Shown here: positions 26,801 through 35,125 of the stretch, in pieces
Position numbering within the stretch: the first letter of the stretch is position 1
Layout of the letters: each line of letters opens with the position of its first letter
Assembly: GCA_033239005.1 (NCBI GenBank)
Contig: BSQZ01000022.1
Span: forward strand, 4,289,501-4,353,500
Direction of reading: 5' to 3'
DNA length: 64,000 bases
DNA from: Lamellibrachia satsuma
Taxonomy: Eukaryota; Annelida; Polychaeta; Sabellida; Siboglinidae
Made by a program: the position numbers and the translations under genes
The notes under the pieces: generated by a model
Database searches by the model: none
What the model was told of the DNA's origin: nothing
Seen by the model: the letters and a program-made list of their open reading frames with translations, nothing else

Positions 26801-29800
26801 ATATAGAAATAATTAGAAAACTTTCATTTAGTTCAGTAAAAAGCTTTACCGAGAGTTGCATTGCATCACAACGTAAACAGGGACACCATAAAAACAGGCC
26901 GACTTGAAGACCAATAAATCTGCATCCTCCATTTTCACACAGGGTTGGTTCATGAGCTGTGGCATATGTTATCATTTTTCAAATGTTATTATTCCATTTT
27001 GTAAATAACCCAACCTCTTCTTTATTTTGTATTAGTAGACATGTATTTTAATTAAACATAATAATAACCTCACAATGCTTTTCCTTTGACAAAGAAGTTT
27101 TTAATACTGTACCTGATGTACATCATACCTCTTACCTAAATAGAGAAGTCTTCAAGAGGTGTACATGCATGGGGTTGCTGCCATGCAACGGGTTGTTGCC
27201 ATGCATGGGGTTGTTGCTATGCATGTGGTTGTTGCCATGCATGGGGTTGTTGCCATGCATGGGGTTTTTGCCATGCATGGGGTTGTTGCCATGGCCCTTG
27301 ATCGTGTGTTTTGTACACATCTTTTTTATGTTACTATTTTATTTTAATTTTTTTATTTATTTTAATATTTTATTTTATTTTTTTAGGCCACATAAAAAAA
27401 ATTAATTTCACATCACCAGGTTTTTCGAAAAGTGAGGAGGGGGAAGTGTATAATGCAAAATTGGCATTGGTAGCAGTTTCCGTGGCTTTTTCTGCATGTT
27501 TGAGGTAAACGATGAGGCCATTTTTTATTTTAAGATTCTCAGGGATAGGCCCCCTTGAGTACCATAAAACACTTGAAAAGTTAATCTTGTTCTCTAATAA
27601 ACTTAATTTATCAGTAAAAAAGTTTTATTACAGCATTAAAAACTCATAATTATCTGAAAAGTAAAAAAAATACGGACCGATCCCATAATGTGGGAATATA
27701 TTATTTTATGGGGCCTTATTTTTAATGTTTGTATCTTCTTTTTTCCAATAATAAATTGTTTCTTACATAGCCATGATCTAAATTTATTTTAAATTTTTTT
27801 TCCGTTCCTTTACTCTCCTCTGATTTAGGCTAGGGTAGTGTCACTAAGGACCACAAAGGATGCCGTTGCCAATCAAAATAAGACTGCGCCTTTCAGAAGA
27901 TGCTGCAGGTGCATCTACCAGCAAGAAAAGTTGTAGGCGGCCACAGTCTAGAAGGACTTAACAAGAGAAGTTTATGGAGAATCCAAAGCGGAGAAATACA
28001 CGGCATAAAAAAGTCCTGTCCCAACAGAGAAACCAAGTTCTGTCCCATCAAAGAAAATTTCAAAGACCCAAACATGGCAATGGTAACAGCATCCACATTG
28101 CACCTGCACCTTACTTAAAGCTCTAGACTAACTCTGTGTGTATTATTAGTATTACTTCAGTAGCATAACAAGCACTGCATATGGTGTGTTATTACCTGTT
28201 TTAAAGAAAAGCAGGAATAACTTTGGAATAACCTTCACATCCATTTAAGTGTGTACCAAATGCAGAAATATGATAAGTATTTTTGCAGACACCATAATAA
28301 TGGCTGTGGATTAACATTTGATACCATTTAATTGCTTTTAACTTAGGTACAGTTAATGCTATTGATGTGATAGCAATGCACGATTGTGTTGCTGTATGAG
28401 TAAAGAACACAGGCAAGAAGAACAAAGAAGATCAGATGTAGCCAAGGTAAGTTTTATGTTACCACTATGATTACAATGAAAGATTAACACCCTTCATTAC
28501 CCCAGACCTTCAATGTTAACAGCTGCTATATTGTGTTCAACCAACAAGAGACAATTTTATTTTTTATTTGAAAACGACAAACTTATGTTTGACCCTTATT
28601 CTGTCCTCTTTTTATTATCACAGGTAACTTTAATACTTGAAGATGGTAAAAAACAACATAACCCTTTATACCTGGCCAAAAGGTGAAGAAGTTGTTTTCC
28701 TCCGTCCAACATGTCATATCATCAGCAAACGTCCAGCACCAGAATATGTGATAGTTGGCTCGCTGCTTCTAATCAAATTTGACTTGACAAAGGCCAAGAA
28801 GCTTTTCAAACAGTAAAAAGAAGTTGAACTGTGAACTTCCCCAGGACACCTCTGACATTTTTGTGCTTATATTACAATATGGAGGTGCCATTTTCAGGTT
28901 TTGCCTGAAATACATTGTTAAGTTAAATTTGGAAAATAAATTGTATCTCTGGTATATATTGTCAACATTGTTTAATTTACTGTTCTGTCACAGTCTACAT
29001 GTATACCTAAATAGTTTCATGTGTGCACAAAAAACAAAGCATAATTTAATGTGTACACCCTGTGGAGTTGTTGTTCCCCATGTAAAGGGACAGACATATA
29101 TTGGTGTCCCCTTTACACAAGGAACCTCTGCTTTGTCCTTAAATTTTAGGAAATTTCATTGATACAGTTAGATTAATGCTTTGAACAATGTTTCAGTAGA
29201 TCCTATGCCTCAAGTTACAATAACTTTTACTCACATAAAATTCAAGTGTTTACTTTTAATTGGTTTTGGTTCCATAATTGGCAAAAGCTGACCATATTCG
29301 GTCAAACATGCAGACAAAACAGACCCCAAATTATAGTTTAGTCAAATGAGACCGTATCCAAGTAATGTTAGTTGTAAAGTGGTCATGGTGTTGTACCAAA
29401 TGTGTGGCAACATTGTTAGAAATCAGTTGTTGGGACCACTCCTAAAAAACATTTTTCAAGTTTTCAATTTCATAAATTTTTAATATTTGAGCAATAGTTG
29501 ATGACTTAGTTTTAAGGATTAGAGCATTTAAAAATTTGAGTTCCAATGTCACACATTGGCCCCCTAATAAATGGAACCATCCATATACTATAAACATGAG
29601 GCTATATACTATAAACATGAGGCTACAAACTATAAACATGAGGCTATATTCTATAAAGTTGATGCTATATTCTATAAACATGACGTTATATTCTATAAAC
29701 ATGAGGTTATATACTATAAACATGAGGCTATATACTATAAACACAAAGCTATTCACACTTTTGCAAATTACCAAAGATAATGATCAAAATAAATTATTTC

Positions 29801-32526
29801 AATGATTTTTACAAAAGTATCCACTTTTGTATTAAATCGACAGTGCATGTTGAACTATTCACACACTACAGATCTGAACCAACGAACCTGATTCGTGATG
29901 GGCTCAATGAACTGCAGAAGCAGCTGTAGTAGCTGACAATTTCTGACAGTGATAAATTCTACCTAACCCATATGAAGTTGAAACAAGGTCACAGGATAAA
30001 ATTATTTATTTTGGGTTTGAAACATTTCCTCAAATTAAAATACAGAAACATTTAAATGTTTTATACATTTCATAGGAAACTAAACTGGGGACAAGGGGTC
30101 AAACAAACCTGCACTAAAAAGTGACCAGTGGTACCCTGTTTACTTGCCTGTAGTACTACAACGACAATCAGGTCCATAGATCTAAGAACATGCTTACCAG
30201 GATGTTTTCTCTTTTGCCGACTTAAAGCCAGGAACTTTTCCAACCCGCCTAACAAGAATGCGCAGTCGACTGCAGCCAATGAGAACCTTGACAGCACTGC
30301 TCGACGCAATGTTCTCAAAGCTGACACTGTTCACCTCAATGACGTTGTCACCCATACGTAGTCCTGCGTGCTCTGAACAACAAACATGTCACACCATACA
30401 CAGTACTGCATCAGTAACAGCTTTTCATTGAAGATTTGTTGAACTAACATTTCTCCAATAATAAAGGTTTGTGGCACACAAAGCTACAGTGCTCTAAAAT
30501 AAACAGTTTTAAAGTAATAATAATAATAATAATAATAAAACTTCTATAGCAACAACATCTTTGGGAACCCAGGTCCAGAGGTGCAACCTAAGAAAACATT
30601 TTAAGAATCATACAAAAGTTATCATCAGAGTGGGGGCGGGGGGGAGTCACCAAGGATTTAGGGTGGAAATGCAATTTTGAAAACTACTGGGTAACAGTTT
30701 TTTTTAAAGCTACATATGATAACTATGCAGACTATATAATGCATTGCAACTTTTTTGATACTTTGACACTTTCTTGCTACGACCAGAATTCCAAACAATT
30801 ATGGCATTTCATCTCGATTTAATGTTATGCCAGTTTCTCCCAGATATGAGTGCCCTGTGTGCATCTGAAGTGATGGGATCAGTTGCTTGCAGGAGAGACA
30901 GACCCCCCAGGAAGTTAGGAGACAGACCCACCATGATGTTAGGAGACAGACCCCCCAGGAAGTTAGGATTCAGACCCCCCCAGGAAGTTATGAGACAGAC
31001 CCCCCAGGAAGTTAGGAGACAGACCCACCAGGAAGTTGGGAGACAGATGCCCCCAGGAAGTTAAGAGACAGATGCACCAGGAAGTTAGGAGGCAGAACCC
31101 CAGGAAGTTAGGAGACAGAACCCCCAGGAAATTAGGAGACAGACCCCTCAGGAAGTTAGGAGACAGACCCCCCAGAAAGTTAGGAGACAGACTCCCCAGG
31201 AAGTTAGGATACAGAACCCCCAGAAAGTTAGGAGACAGACCCCTCAGGAAGTTAGGATACAGAACCCCCAGAAAGTTAGGAGACAGACTCCCCAGAAAGT
31301 TAGGAGACAGACCCCTCGGGAAGTTAGGATATAGAACCCCCAGAAAGTTAGGAGACAGACCCCCCAGAAAGTTAGGAGACAGACCCCTCAGGAAGTTAGG
31401 ATACAGAACCCCCAGAAAGTTAGGAGACAGACCCCTCAGAAAGTTAGGAGACAGACTCCCCAGGAATTTACAAGACATACCCTCCAGGAAGGTAGGAGAC
31501 AGACCACATAGGAAACCATATAGGAAGTTAGGAGACAGACCCCCTCTGGAAGTTAGGATACAGACCACATAGGAAGTTAGGAGACAGACCCCCTCATTTA
31601 CCTGCTGCTGAATCTTCCTCAATGTCGCTGATAAAGATGCCCAATCCATATTCTGAGCCACCCCGGATACTGAATCCAAGTTGCTCATCCGTGTCCTTCA
31701 CCAGGGTGATGACCTTGAGAGGGACAAGGTCACCAGCTGGAGCATCTGTCATGCCTGGATAGATACAGTAATGTATGCATCAACATTATGTCTTTGGATA
31801 TAGCATATTTGGTGGTAACTGTGTACAACTGTTGGCAGTACCATTACCTATTAAAATTACCATTACCATTACCTATATACGGAAATCTAAGTAAGCTGTA
31901 CTTGGAAGGATGGACGGATAAAAAATACACAATTTAAAAAATTTATGGAGTTATTTACCAATTCAATATTCCTTGGATTAATAAAAATGAAAAAAACAAA
32001 TCGTCAGCAAACCCTGTATATGATTTGTATGGAGGATGCAGGACATAGAATCCTGATACCAGGGCATATGCCTCAAATTAAGAACAATGAATGAAACTAT
32101 AAAACGCCCACACACGCACAAACATACAATTTTCCTCCATTACCACCAACCTAGTGGATGTCTCACAGATGCTGGTGAACTTTGCATTGACACTGAGGGC
32201 AAATTCTTCCCTCCATACCGACCAAGACTTTTCGTTGACATCTTCAACGGATGCGCCATTCGATCATATGGTGCAAGCTGATCGTACTGAATTGCCAGTG
32301 AGGCTGGGATAAAATGCCGGATGTCCTTGAGAAGATCAAGTTTGGTGGGCGTGTCAAGGACATATGTGAGGTCACGGAGAAACTTGTCAAGATGTCGTGC
32401 CGACTGGAACTCCTTGACAACGGCAAAGAGATGGTGACGTTCCATCTCTGTCAGCAACATCTTGGTCCTGTGATGGAAATCTCGCAGCTGGAGATGTTTT
32501 CGTGGCTGTAGATAGTGACTTGCCAT
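2721..32526 (-). CDS. PDZD7: PDZD7/whirlin-family scaffold protein, gene span (15 exons)
   Basis: Exons (high to low): 32223-32526, 31602-31754, 30198-30372, 24730-24924, 23314-23461, 17553-17637, 15004-15453, 14217-14333, 13324-13407, 10692-10840, 9913-10004, 9280-9395, 7585-9021, 5185-5285, 2721-2855. All joins keep frame and give 1246 residues. Domains: harmonin-homology domain 1 (about residues 10-95), PDZ1 (113-197, loop LGFS), PDZ2 (249-330, LGFN), harmonin-homology domain 2 (598-675), a long acidic Ser/Asp-rich disordered stretch with a proline run near 995-1015, and PDZ3 (1165-1243, LGIS). In vertebrates whirlin and PDZD7 scaffold the Usher type 2 complex (usherin, ADGRV1) in stereocilia and photoreceptor cilia; a sensory-cilium or microvillar role here is inference. 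Order HHD-PDZ-PDZ-HHD-PDZ is whirlin-like, while PDZ1 and PDZ3 read closer to PDZD7, so it may be the single invertebrate ancestor-type gene. The exon 1 donor is the weakest boundary. Confidence 0.93.
3182..3632. repeat. CACACCACACAGRCA-type array 1
   Basis: Degenerate tandem 15-bp units (ACACACCACACAGAC or with GGC), with occasional 13-bp units. It lies in PDZD7-like intron 14. Stop-free in several frames only because the unit is a multiple of three. Confidence 0.97.
3633..4468. repeat. Tandem duplication of the spacer between CACACC arrays, with array 2
   Basis: The segment from about 3630 to 3925 (TTTATGTTGTAGTGCATACA onward, ending GAATGGAAATGTC) recurs at about 4171-4468 with few changes. 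Array 2 of the 15-bp CACACC unit lies between the two copies at 3926-4172. The whole block is therefore a higher-order tandem duplication of array plus spacer. Confidence 0.9.
4469..4790. repeat. CACACCACACAGRCA-type array 3
   Basis: Third array of the same 15-bp unit, with (CA)n stretches towards its end. Same intron. Confidence 0.95.
5185..5285 (-). CDS. PDZD7: PDZD7-like exon 14: PDZ3 first half
   Basis: Acceptor ccgtgcaacag, donor gtgcag, phases 1 to 0. Encodes ISISGGRDSRSQPQVKIQKV and FPGGAADIEG, a close match in type to the third PDZ of PDZD7. Confidence 0.93.
5455..6076. mobile_element. 622-bp element with TTAA target duplication
   Basis: The ends are inverted repeats GGTGGCTGAYTACCT. 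TTAA sits immediately outside both (5451-5454 and 6077-6080). A TTAA target is characteristic of piggyBac and Kolobok superfamilies. The interior is AT-rich with no reading frame, so it is non-autonomous. It lies in PDZD7-like intron 13. Confidence 0.72.
6709..7258. repeat. 43-bp minisatellite, about 13 copies
   Basis: Units start GTATAAGTGTGTTTAAAGC and end with an AGCACACACATT box. PDZD7-like intron 13. The last copy is about 325 bp from exon 13; nothing else is seen in that gap. Confidence 0.95.
7585..9021 (-). CDS. PDZD7: PDZD7-like exon 13: long disordered region
   Basis: Acceptor tttactttcag, donor gtgagt, phases 1 to 1. At 1437 nt this is the largest exon. It encodes about 479 residues rich in Ser, Asp and Pro, with a proline run (PPVFVPPPPP, about 8038-8000) like that preceding PDZ3 in whirlin. 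The final codons THRSLG begin PDZ3. Local base composition is more GC-rich than the introns. Confidence 0.93.
9280..9395 (-). CDS. PDZD7: PDZD7-like exon 12: HHD2 end
   Basis: Acceptor ctggatgcag, donor gtatgt, phases 2 to 1. Encodes MILSAKDIRHFDSLVARH, which closes HHD2 (family pattern DI..(F)FDSLV). Confidence 0.9.
9505..9840. repeat. Diverged AT-rich repeat of about 31 bp
   Basis: About nine degenerate copies of a unit with TTAATTATACTTTAAATA and TATTCTTAG. PDZD7-like intron 11. Confidence 0.75.
9913..10004 (-). CDS. PDZD7: PDZD7-like exon 11: HHD2 middle
   Basis: Acceptor ttgatttcag, donor gtaagt, phases 0 to 2. Encodes YKEAGDVDGLVSPLTAILD and HKATLFDGI, the core helices of HHD2. Confidence 0.92.
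10104..10707. repeat. 27/28-bp minisatellite copying a 5' splice site, more than 20 copies
   Basis: On the minus (sense) strand each unit reads ...GACACATCCACACG/GTAGGG, that is, the end of PDZD7-like exon 10 followed by a GT donor. Units of 27 bp (GTGGG form) lie nearest the exon and 28-bp units (GTAGG form) farther away. The GT is kept in essentially all copies, with CACACG, CACATG or CACCTG before it. Confidence 0.95.
10692..10840 (-). CDS. PDZD7: PDZD7-like exon 10: start of HHD2, donor inside a minisatellite
   Basis: Acceptor cgtgtggacag, donor at 10690-10691, phases 1 to 0. Encodes ATRLLNSDEVSAVLRHIHT, the first part of the second harmonin-homology domain. The last 20 or so bases and the donor GT are the first unit of the 27/28-bp array that follows. 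Using the first GT gives an alignment to PDZD7 HHD2 without gaps once joined to exon 11. Use of later units would insert multiples of about 9 residues. Confidence 0.85.
10927..12438. mobile_element. 1.5-kb TTAA-flanked DNA element
   Basis: Left end GGGGACAGGCTGGAAATGGG and right end (reverse complement) GGGGTCACACTGGTCTGAAA are related inverted repeats. TTAA lies outside both (10923-10926 and 12439-12442). This fits Kolobok or piggyBac-type targets; GGGG ends favour Kolobok, by inference. It carries a plus-strand small reading frame at 11538. PDZD7-like intron 9. Confidence 0.62.
11538..11771 (+). CDS. Small reading frame inside the TTAA element, unknown
   Basis: A 77-residue frame starting MASKEAYLATEF, with an acidic stretch MIEDYFEGCVEP. 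The ATG follows a promoter-like segment (GATTGG CCAAT box at about 11420, pyrimidine-rich run 11460-11490). An AATAAA follows at about 11876. Position inside the element suggests it is the 5' exon of a transposon protein, possibly continuing by splicing (acceptor tttcag near 11785). I do not recognise the protein. It could also be chance. Confidence 0.35.
   Translation: MASKEAYLATEFDRARGCNLEYSNLAAMIEDYFEGCVEPVEVASAGVGEDHIEPAQAGLSKLGELTLCSVIMYVMCK
12439..13323. other. PDZD7-like intron 9, right part
   Basis: AT-rich intron sequence between the TTAA element and exon 9. No repeat, RNA gene or reading frame that I can support. Confidence 0.5.
13324..13407 (-). CDS. PDZD7: PDZD7-like exon 9: linker
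   Basis: Acceptor tttgtgtgcag, donor gtgggt, phases 1 to 1. Short basic segment with RKPRSRKALSG. No domain; support comes from matching phases and good splice sites. Confidence 0.72.
13408..14216. other. PDZD7-like intron 8, ACCAATT-rich
   Basis: Contains many scattered AATTCCAATTAC and ACCAATTAC words. A CAGACTTGGGGTC box at about 13460 looks like one end of a hAT element, but I cannot find a matching opposite end. Not called as an element. Confidence 0.4.
14217..14333 (-). CDS. PDZD7: PDZD7-like exon 8: basic linker
   Basis: Acceptor ttctttttcag, donor gtaggt, phases 1 to 1. Basic segment with SRTIRELIFGTKSKG, resembling the Arg/Lys-rich motif before HHD2 in PDZD7. Confidence 0.85.
15004..15453 (-). 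CDS. PDZD7: PDZD7-like exon 7: acidic linker
   Basis: Acceptor tctgttgccag, donor gtaagt, phases 1 to 1. Encodes 150 residues of low-complexity, Asp/Ser/Met-rich linker with no domain. It stays open across the exon and joins in frame to exons 6 and 8. Confidence 0.85.
15480..15912. repeat. 38-bp minisatellite, about 11 copies
   Basis: Units contain TTGTTACATTGGTCTCAG and CTAACAATGATTCAAG. It starts about 30-50 bp upstream of the exon 7 acceptor (on the transcript), in PDZD7-like intron 6. Confidence 0.95.
15913..17030. other. PDZD7-like intron 6, unique part
   Basis: No gene or clear element seen. AT-rich, only short frames. Confidence 0.5.
17031..17123. repeat. (GT)n / (GTGC)n microsatellite
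   Basis: Alternating GT with GCGT interruptions, in PDZD7-like intron 6. Confidence 0.95.
17553..17637 (-). CDS. PDZD7: PDZD7-like exon 6: post-PDZ2 linker
   Basis: Acceptor tctctctccag, donor gtaagt, phases 0 to 1. Encodes DVGIYPIYKEIYAEYMWID, matching the conserved segment after PDZ2 of PDZD7. Confidence 0.9.
17749..17963. repeat. Inverted repeat, arms of about 46-51 bp
   Basis: 17749-17794 and 17913-17963 are imperfect reverse complements (GGTTGGTTGGATATGAGTCT against AGACTCGTATCCAACCAACC). A direct copy of the first 30 bases also occurs near 17858. The pair could fold into a hairpin with a loop of about 118 bases. Confidence 0.7.
17987..19110. repeat. 36-bp minisatellite, about 31 copies
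   Basis: Units start CTGATCACCCAGAGAGATAC and end GTGTACCTTGGAA. With 36 bp per unit (12 codons) most frames stay open on both strands, giving meaningless repeats of up to about 400 codons. PDZD7-like intron 5. Confidence 0.97.
19222..19505. repeat. 28-bp minisatellite, about 10 copies
   Basis: Units of CCTATACTTTGTTAAGCTTA plus CTCCTTAA. The unit shares its words with part of the adjacent 59-bp unit, so the two arrays are related. PDZD7-like intron 5. Confidence 0.93.
19506..22720. repeat. 59-bp minisatellite, about 53 copies
   Basis: Units contain TGTATCCACCCAGATACCCT, ATACTTTGTTAACTTTGCTT and ACCCTCCTTATCTCCTTAG. Very homogeneous, with subtypes (TTATCTCC, CCTAGCTCC, TTGGCTCC, TTTAGCTCC) that cluster along the array. 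On the PDZD7 sense strand each unit holds GGAGGGTAAGC, a good match to a 5' splice site. PDZD7-like intron 5. Confidence 0.98.
22721..23313. other. PDZD7-like intron 5, unique part
   Basis: Unique AT-rich sequence next to exon 5; no further feature seen. Confidence 0.5.
23314..23461 (-). CDS. PDZD7: PDZD7-like exon 5: rest of PDZ2
   Basis: Acceptor gtcaattag, donor gtatgt, phases 2 to 0. Encodes KGLKVGDQIIAVNGHSF and the helix with HMEAVEIMK. Confidence 0.93.
23835..24452. mobile_element. 618-bp hAT-like non-autonomous element with 8-bp target duplication
   Basis: Ends CAGGGCTGCAACAAGTAG and (reverse complement of right) CAGAGTTGATAAGTAATG are of hAT type (CAGRG start). Both are followed by TACTTGAGTA/CTACTTG-rich subterminal repeats. 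The flanks are a perfect 8-bp direct repeat TATATGTC (23827-23834 and 24453-24460), the size expected for hAT. No transposase frame. PDZD7-like intron 4. Confidence 0.88.
24730..24924 (-). CDS. PDZD7: PDZD7-like exon 4: linker and start of PDZ2
   Basis: Acceptor tttgttccag, donor gtgagt, phases 2 to 2. Linker then PDZ2 start, EYLGFNIRGGREYALGIYVS. Confidence 0.93.
25515..25685. repeat. Minisatellite of about 23 bp, 7 copies
   Basis: Units of CAGTACTTAGTGTCTAGGTG, some truncated. Inside the 4.4-kb element. Confidence 0.9.
26080..26800. repeat. Diverged tandem repeat of about 190 bp
   Basis: Aligned boxes such as GTCCCAGTTTATGTTGTGTA (26498) and TCTCCCATTTATGTTGTG (26694), each followed by ATGGCTCA and GGGAAATTTAGCCACTATT. 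A weaker copy lies near 26300. Inside the 4.4-kb element. Confidence 0.7.
27155..27297. repeat. 18-bp minisatellite, about 8 copies
   Basis: Units GGGGTTGTTGCCATGCAT with small changes. Inside the 4.4-kb element. Confidence 0.95.
29580..29752. repeat. 21-bp minisatellite, about 8 copies
   Basis: Units ACTATAAACATGAGGCTATA. It starts directly at the outer edge of the right terminal inverted repeat of the 4.4-kb element. Confidence 0.95.
30198..30372 (-). CDS. PDZD7: PDZD7-like exon 3: PDZ1 second half
   Basis: Acceptor ttgttcag, donor gtaagca, phases 1 to 2. Completes PDZ1 with AGLRMGDNVIEVN and the post-PDZ segment VRRVGKVPGFKSAKEKTSW, which is the stretch that most strongly points to PDZD7. 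Confidence 0.93.
30895..31590. repeat. 24-bp minisatellite, about 28 copies
   Basis: Units GGAAGTTAGGAGACAGACCC plus CCCA. The array ends about 12 bp from the exon 2 donor, so it fills the start of PDZD7-like intron 2. Confidence 0.96.
31602..31754 (-). CDS. PDZD7: PDZD7-like exon 2: PDZ1 first half
   Basis: Acceptor tatctatccag, donor gtaaatg, phases 1 to 1. Encodes the PDZ1 beta-strands with EQLGFSIRGGSEYGLGIFIS, typical of whirlin/PDZD7 PDZ1. A 24-bp minisatellite begins about a dozen bases into the following intron. Confidence 0.92.
32223..32526 (-). CDS. PDZD7: PDZD7-like exon 1: start and HHD1
   Basis: Starts at ATG (complement of 32524-32526) and encodes the first harmonin-homology domain, ending in the family signature IPASLAIQYDQL. 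Frame requires a phase-1 donor; the GT at 32221-32222 fits but its context (TTG/gtcggt) is weak. A better-looking donor 2 bp further on (CG/gtatgg) is out of phase with exon 2. A small missing exon between 1 and 2 is therefore possible. No in-frame ATG lies further upstream before a stop. Confidence 0.72.
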
Positions 32527-32789
32527 GACTCTTCTGTATGACCTTGACCTTCGTGTATGACCTCACTGTGAGGATACTGCGCTGTCTCAGTTGTAGTTAT
32601 AACACAACATCATTGGGTGCATCGAAAGTAGCAGTGGCTCATAGCCTACAATTAATCAATCTTCAACTGCAGTGCAGAGGTGGGCACAGGTCTCTGTAAC
32701 ACTGCCATAGCCTTCTCTTGCAACATCACTGTTGTCTGTGCCTATTCCAGAACTTTTGACTGAAATATAAGACAACTGAATTAAAACTA

Positions 32790-33300
32790 CTGTAATGCAG
32801 CATTCCCTAAAAAGATGAAAGAACATATTTTCATCACAATAGTTGAGTCTGTGCTGCTGTATGCCTTCATTCCTTCAATCGTATCCTCTTGCAAAGTAGT
32901 TAACAGAATTCACTCAGCCATGTCACGGACACTTCAACAATGTGGTTGAGAGATGGAGTCCACAGCAGTGTACACACTTGTTCAATGTGTGGGATCTTTT
33001 TACTTCCTCTGACAGTCCAACACTCTACCACACAGCCACCACACTCTTTGTCTGTGAAGCCTAGACAATGTCACCTACTTTAGAAAAACAATTAGTTGTA
33101 TGCTACACCAGAATGCTCAGGATGGCTTCACACTCACAATGGAGCCAGCACATGACAAACAGTGGGGGAGTTGTCAACTCCCAGATAAGATCAGAGAACA
33201 AATGAAACGTTTCGCAGGTAACTGCTAGAGAAGTGGGAATGAAGCAGTGTTTCATGGAGTGAGGAAACCAGGGAAACCTATACTCACCTACCCTTTGTAT
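32790..33300 (+). pseudogene. Decayed LINE reverse-transcriptase C-terminal remnant
   Basis: Broken plus-strand pieces match the typical C-terminal end of RTE-like or related LINE reverse transcriptases. IVESVLLYAF is near 32843. LEKQLVVCYTRMLRMASHSQ is near 33081. LPDKIREQMKRFAGNC, a stop and RSGNEAV follow near 33180, then GKPILTY near 33270. The pieces are in the expected order but in different frames with stops. No target duplication seen. Confidence 0.6.
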
Positions 33301-33654
33301 GTGTTGTAAAGTGCCATGAACACTTTTTGGATCTGGTGCTATATCAAATAAAATATATTATTACACTGACATCCTGACATGTGACATAGGCTTGGAAAAG
33401 AAAGTAATCAAAACCACAATGTAAAACAGAAAAAGGTGGACGGCCGTTGTGATTCAAGGAATTCACTCAACATAAGCAAATACTCTAATGCAACATCTGA
33501 TGTTTGTGTGAAGGGAACTAATTAGGTTATTATCCATATTCCACAAACGTGTATTATAATTGTTATACCAAAATATACCCAATACTGAATAATTAATAGA
33601 ATGCAAATAAAAGAGAGTACACACTTCCTATCAATGCATTTATTAAATAGTAAA

Positions 33655-33860
33655 GTGTAGCATGGTCCAAGGAATACATGTATGCATCTTTCGGATGAGA
33701 CACTAAAAGCCGTTGGTCCCTTCTACCTGGTGTTTATGCCAGGGTAAGTAAAAGATCCCACACACGGGGTAAATGTGTAACCTGTCGTGGACTCTGAGTG
33801 GTGGTCATTATGTCTAACCCACCGATTCCCAGCGTATGACTAGAAGAAAGTTCGAGAAAG
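33655..33860 (+). mobile_element. SINE-like fragment, copy 1
   Basis: Contains GTTGGTCCCTTCTACCTGGT and a following AGTAAAAGATCCCACACACG. The core is shared with the reverse complement of 41035-41297, which carries a tRNA-like head. The tRNA-like head is not seen here. Confidence 0.5.
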
Positions 33861-35033
<1,173 letters not shown>

Positions 35034-35035
<2 letters not shown>

Positions 35036-35037
35036 GC

Positions 35038-35072
<35 letters not shown>

Positions 35073-35081
35073 TGTGCGTGC

Positions 35082-35113
<32 letters not shown>

Positions 35114-35125
35114 TACGTGCGGTGC
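35034..35125. repeat. (GTGC)n microsatellite
   Basis: GTGC/GCGT tetranucleotide tract directly joined to the TA tract. Confidence 0.96.

Larger units (their letters stand above)
25199..29582. mobile_element. 4.4-kb DNA element with terminal inverted repeats
   Basis: The left end has TTCCATTTATTAGGGGGCCA at 25206-25225. The same 20 bases occur in reverse complement at about 29556-29575, and similarity extends outwards (TATATGG before each). Target duplication is unclear in AT-rich flanks. The interior holds three or four diverged copies of a roughly 190-bp repeat (about 26080-26780) and no transposase that I recognise; frames are short. Superfamily unknown. It fills most of PDZD7-like intron 3. 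Confidence 0.68.
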
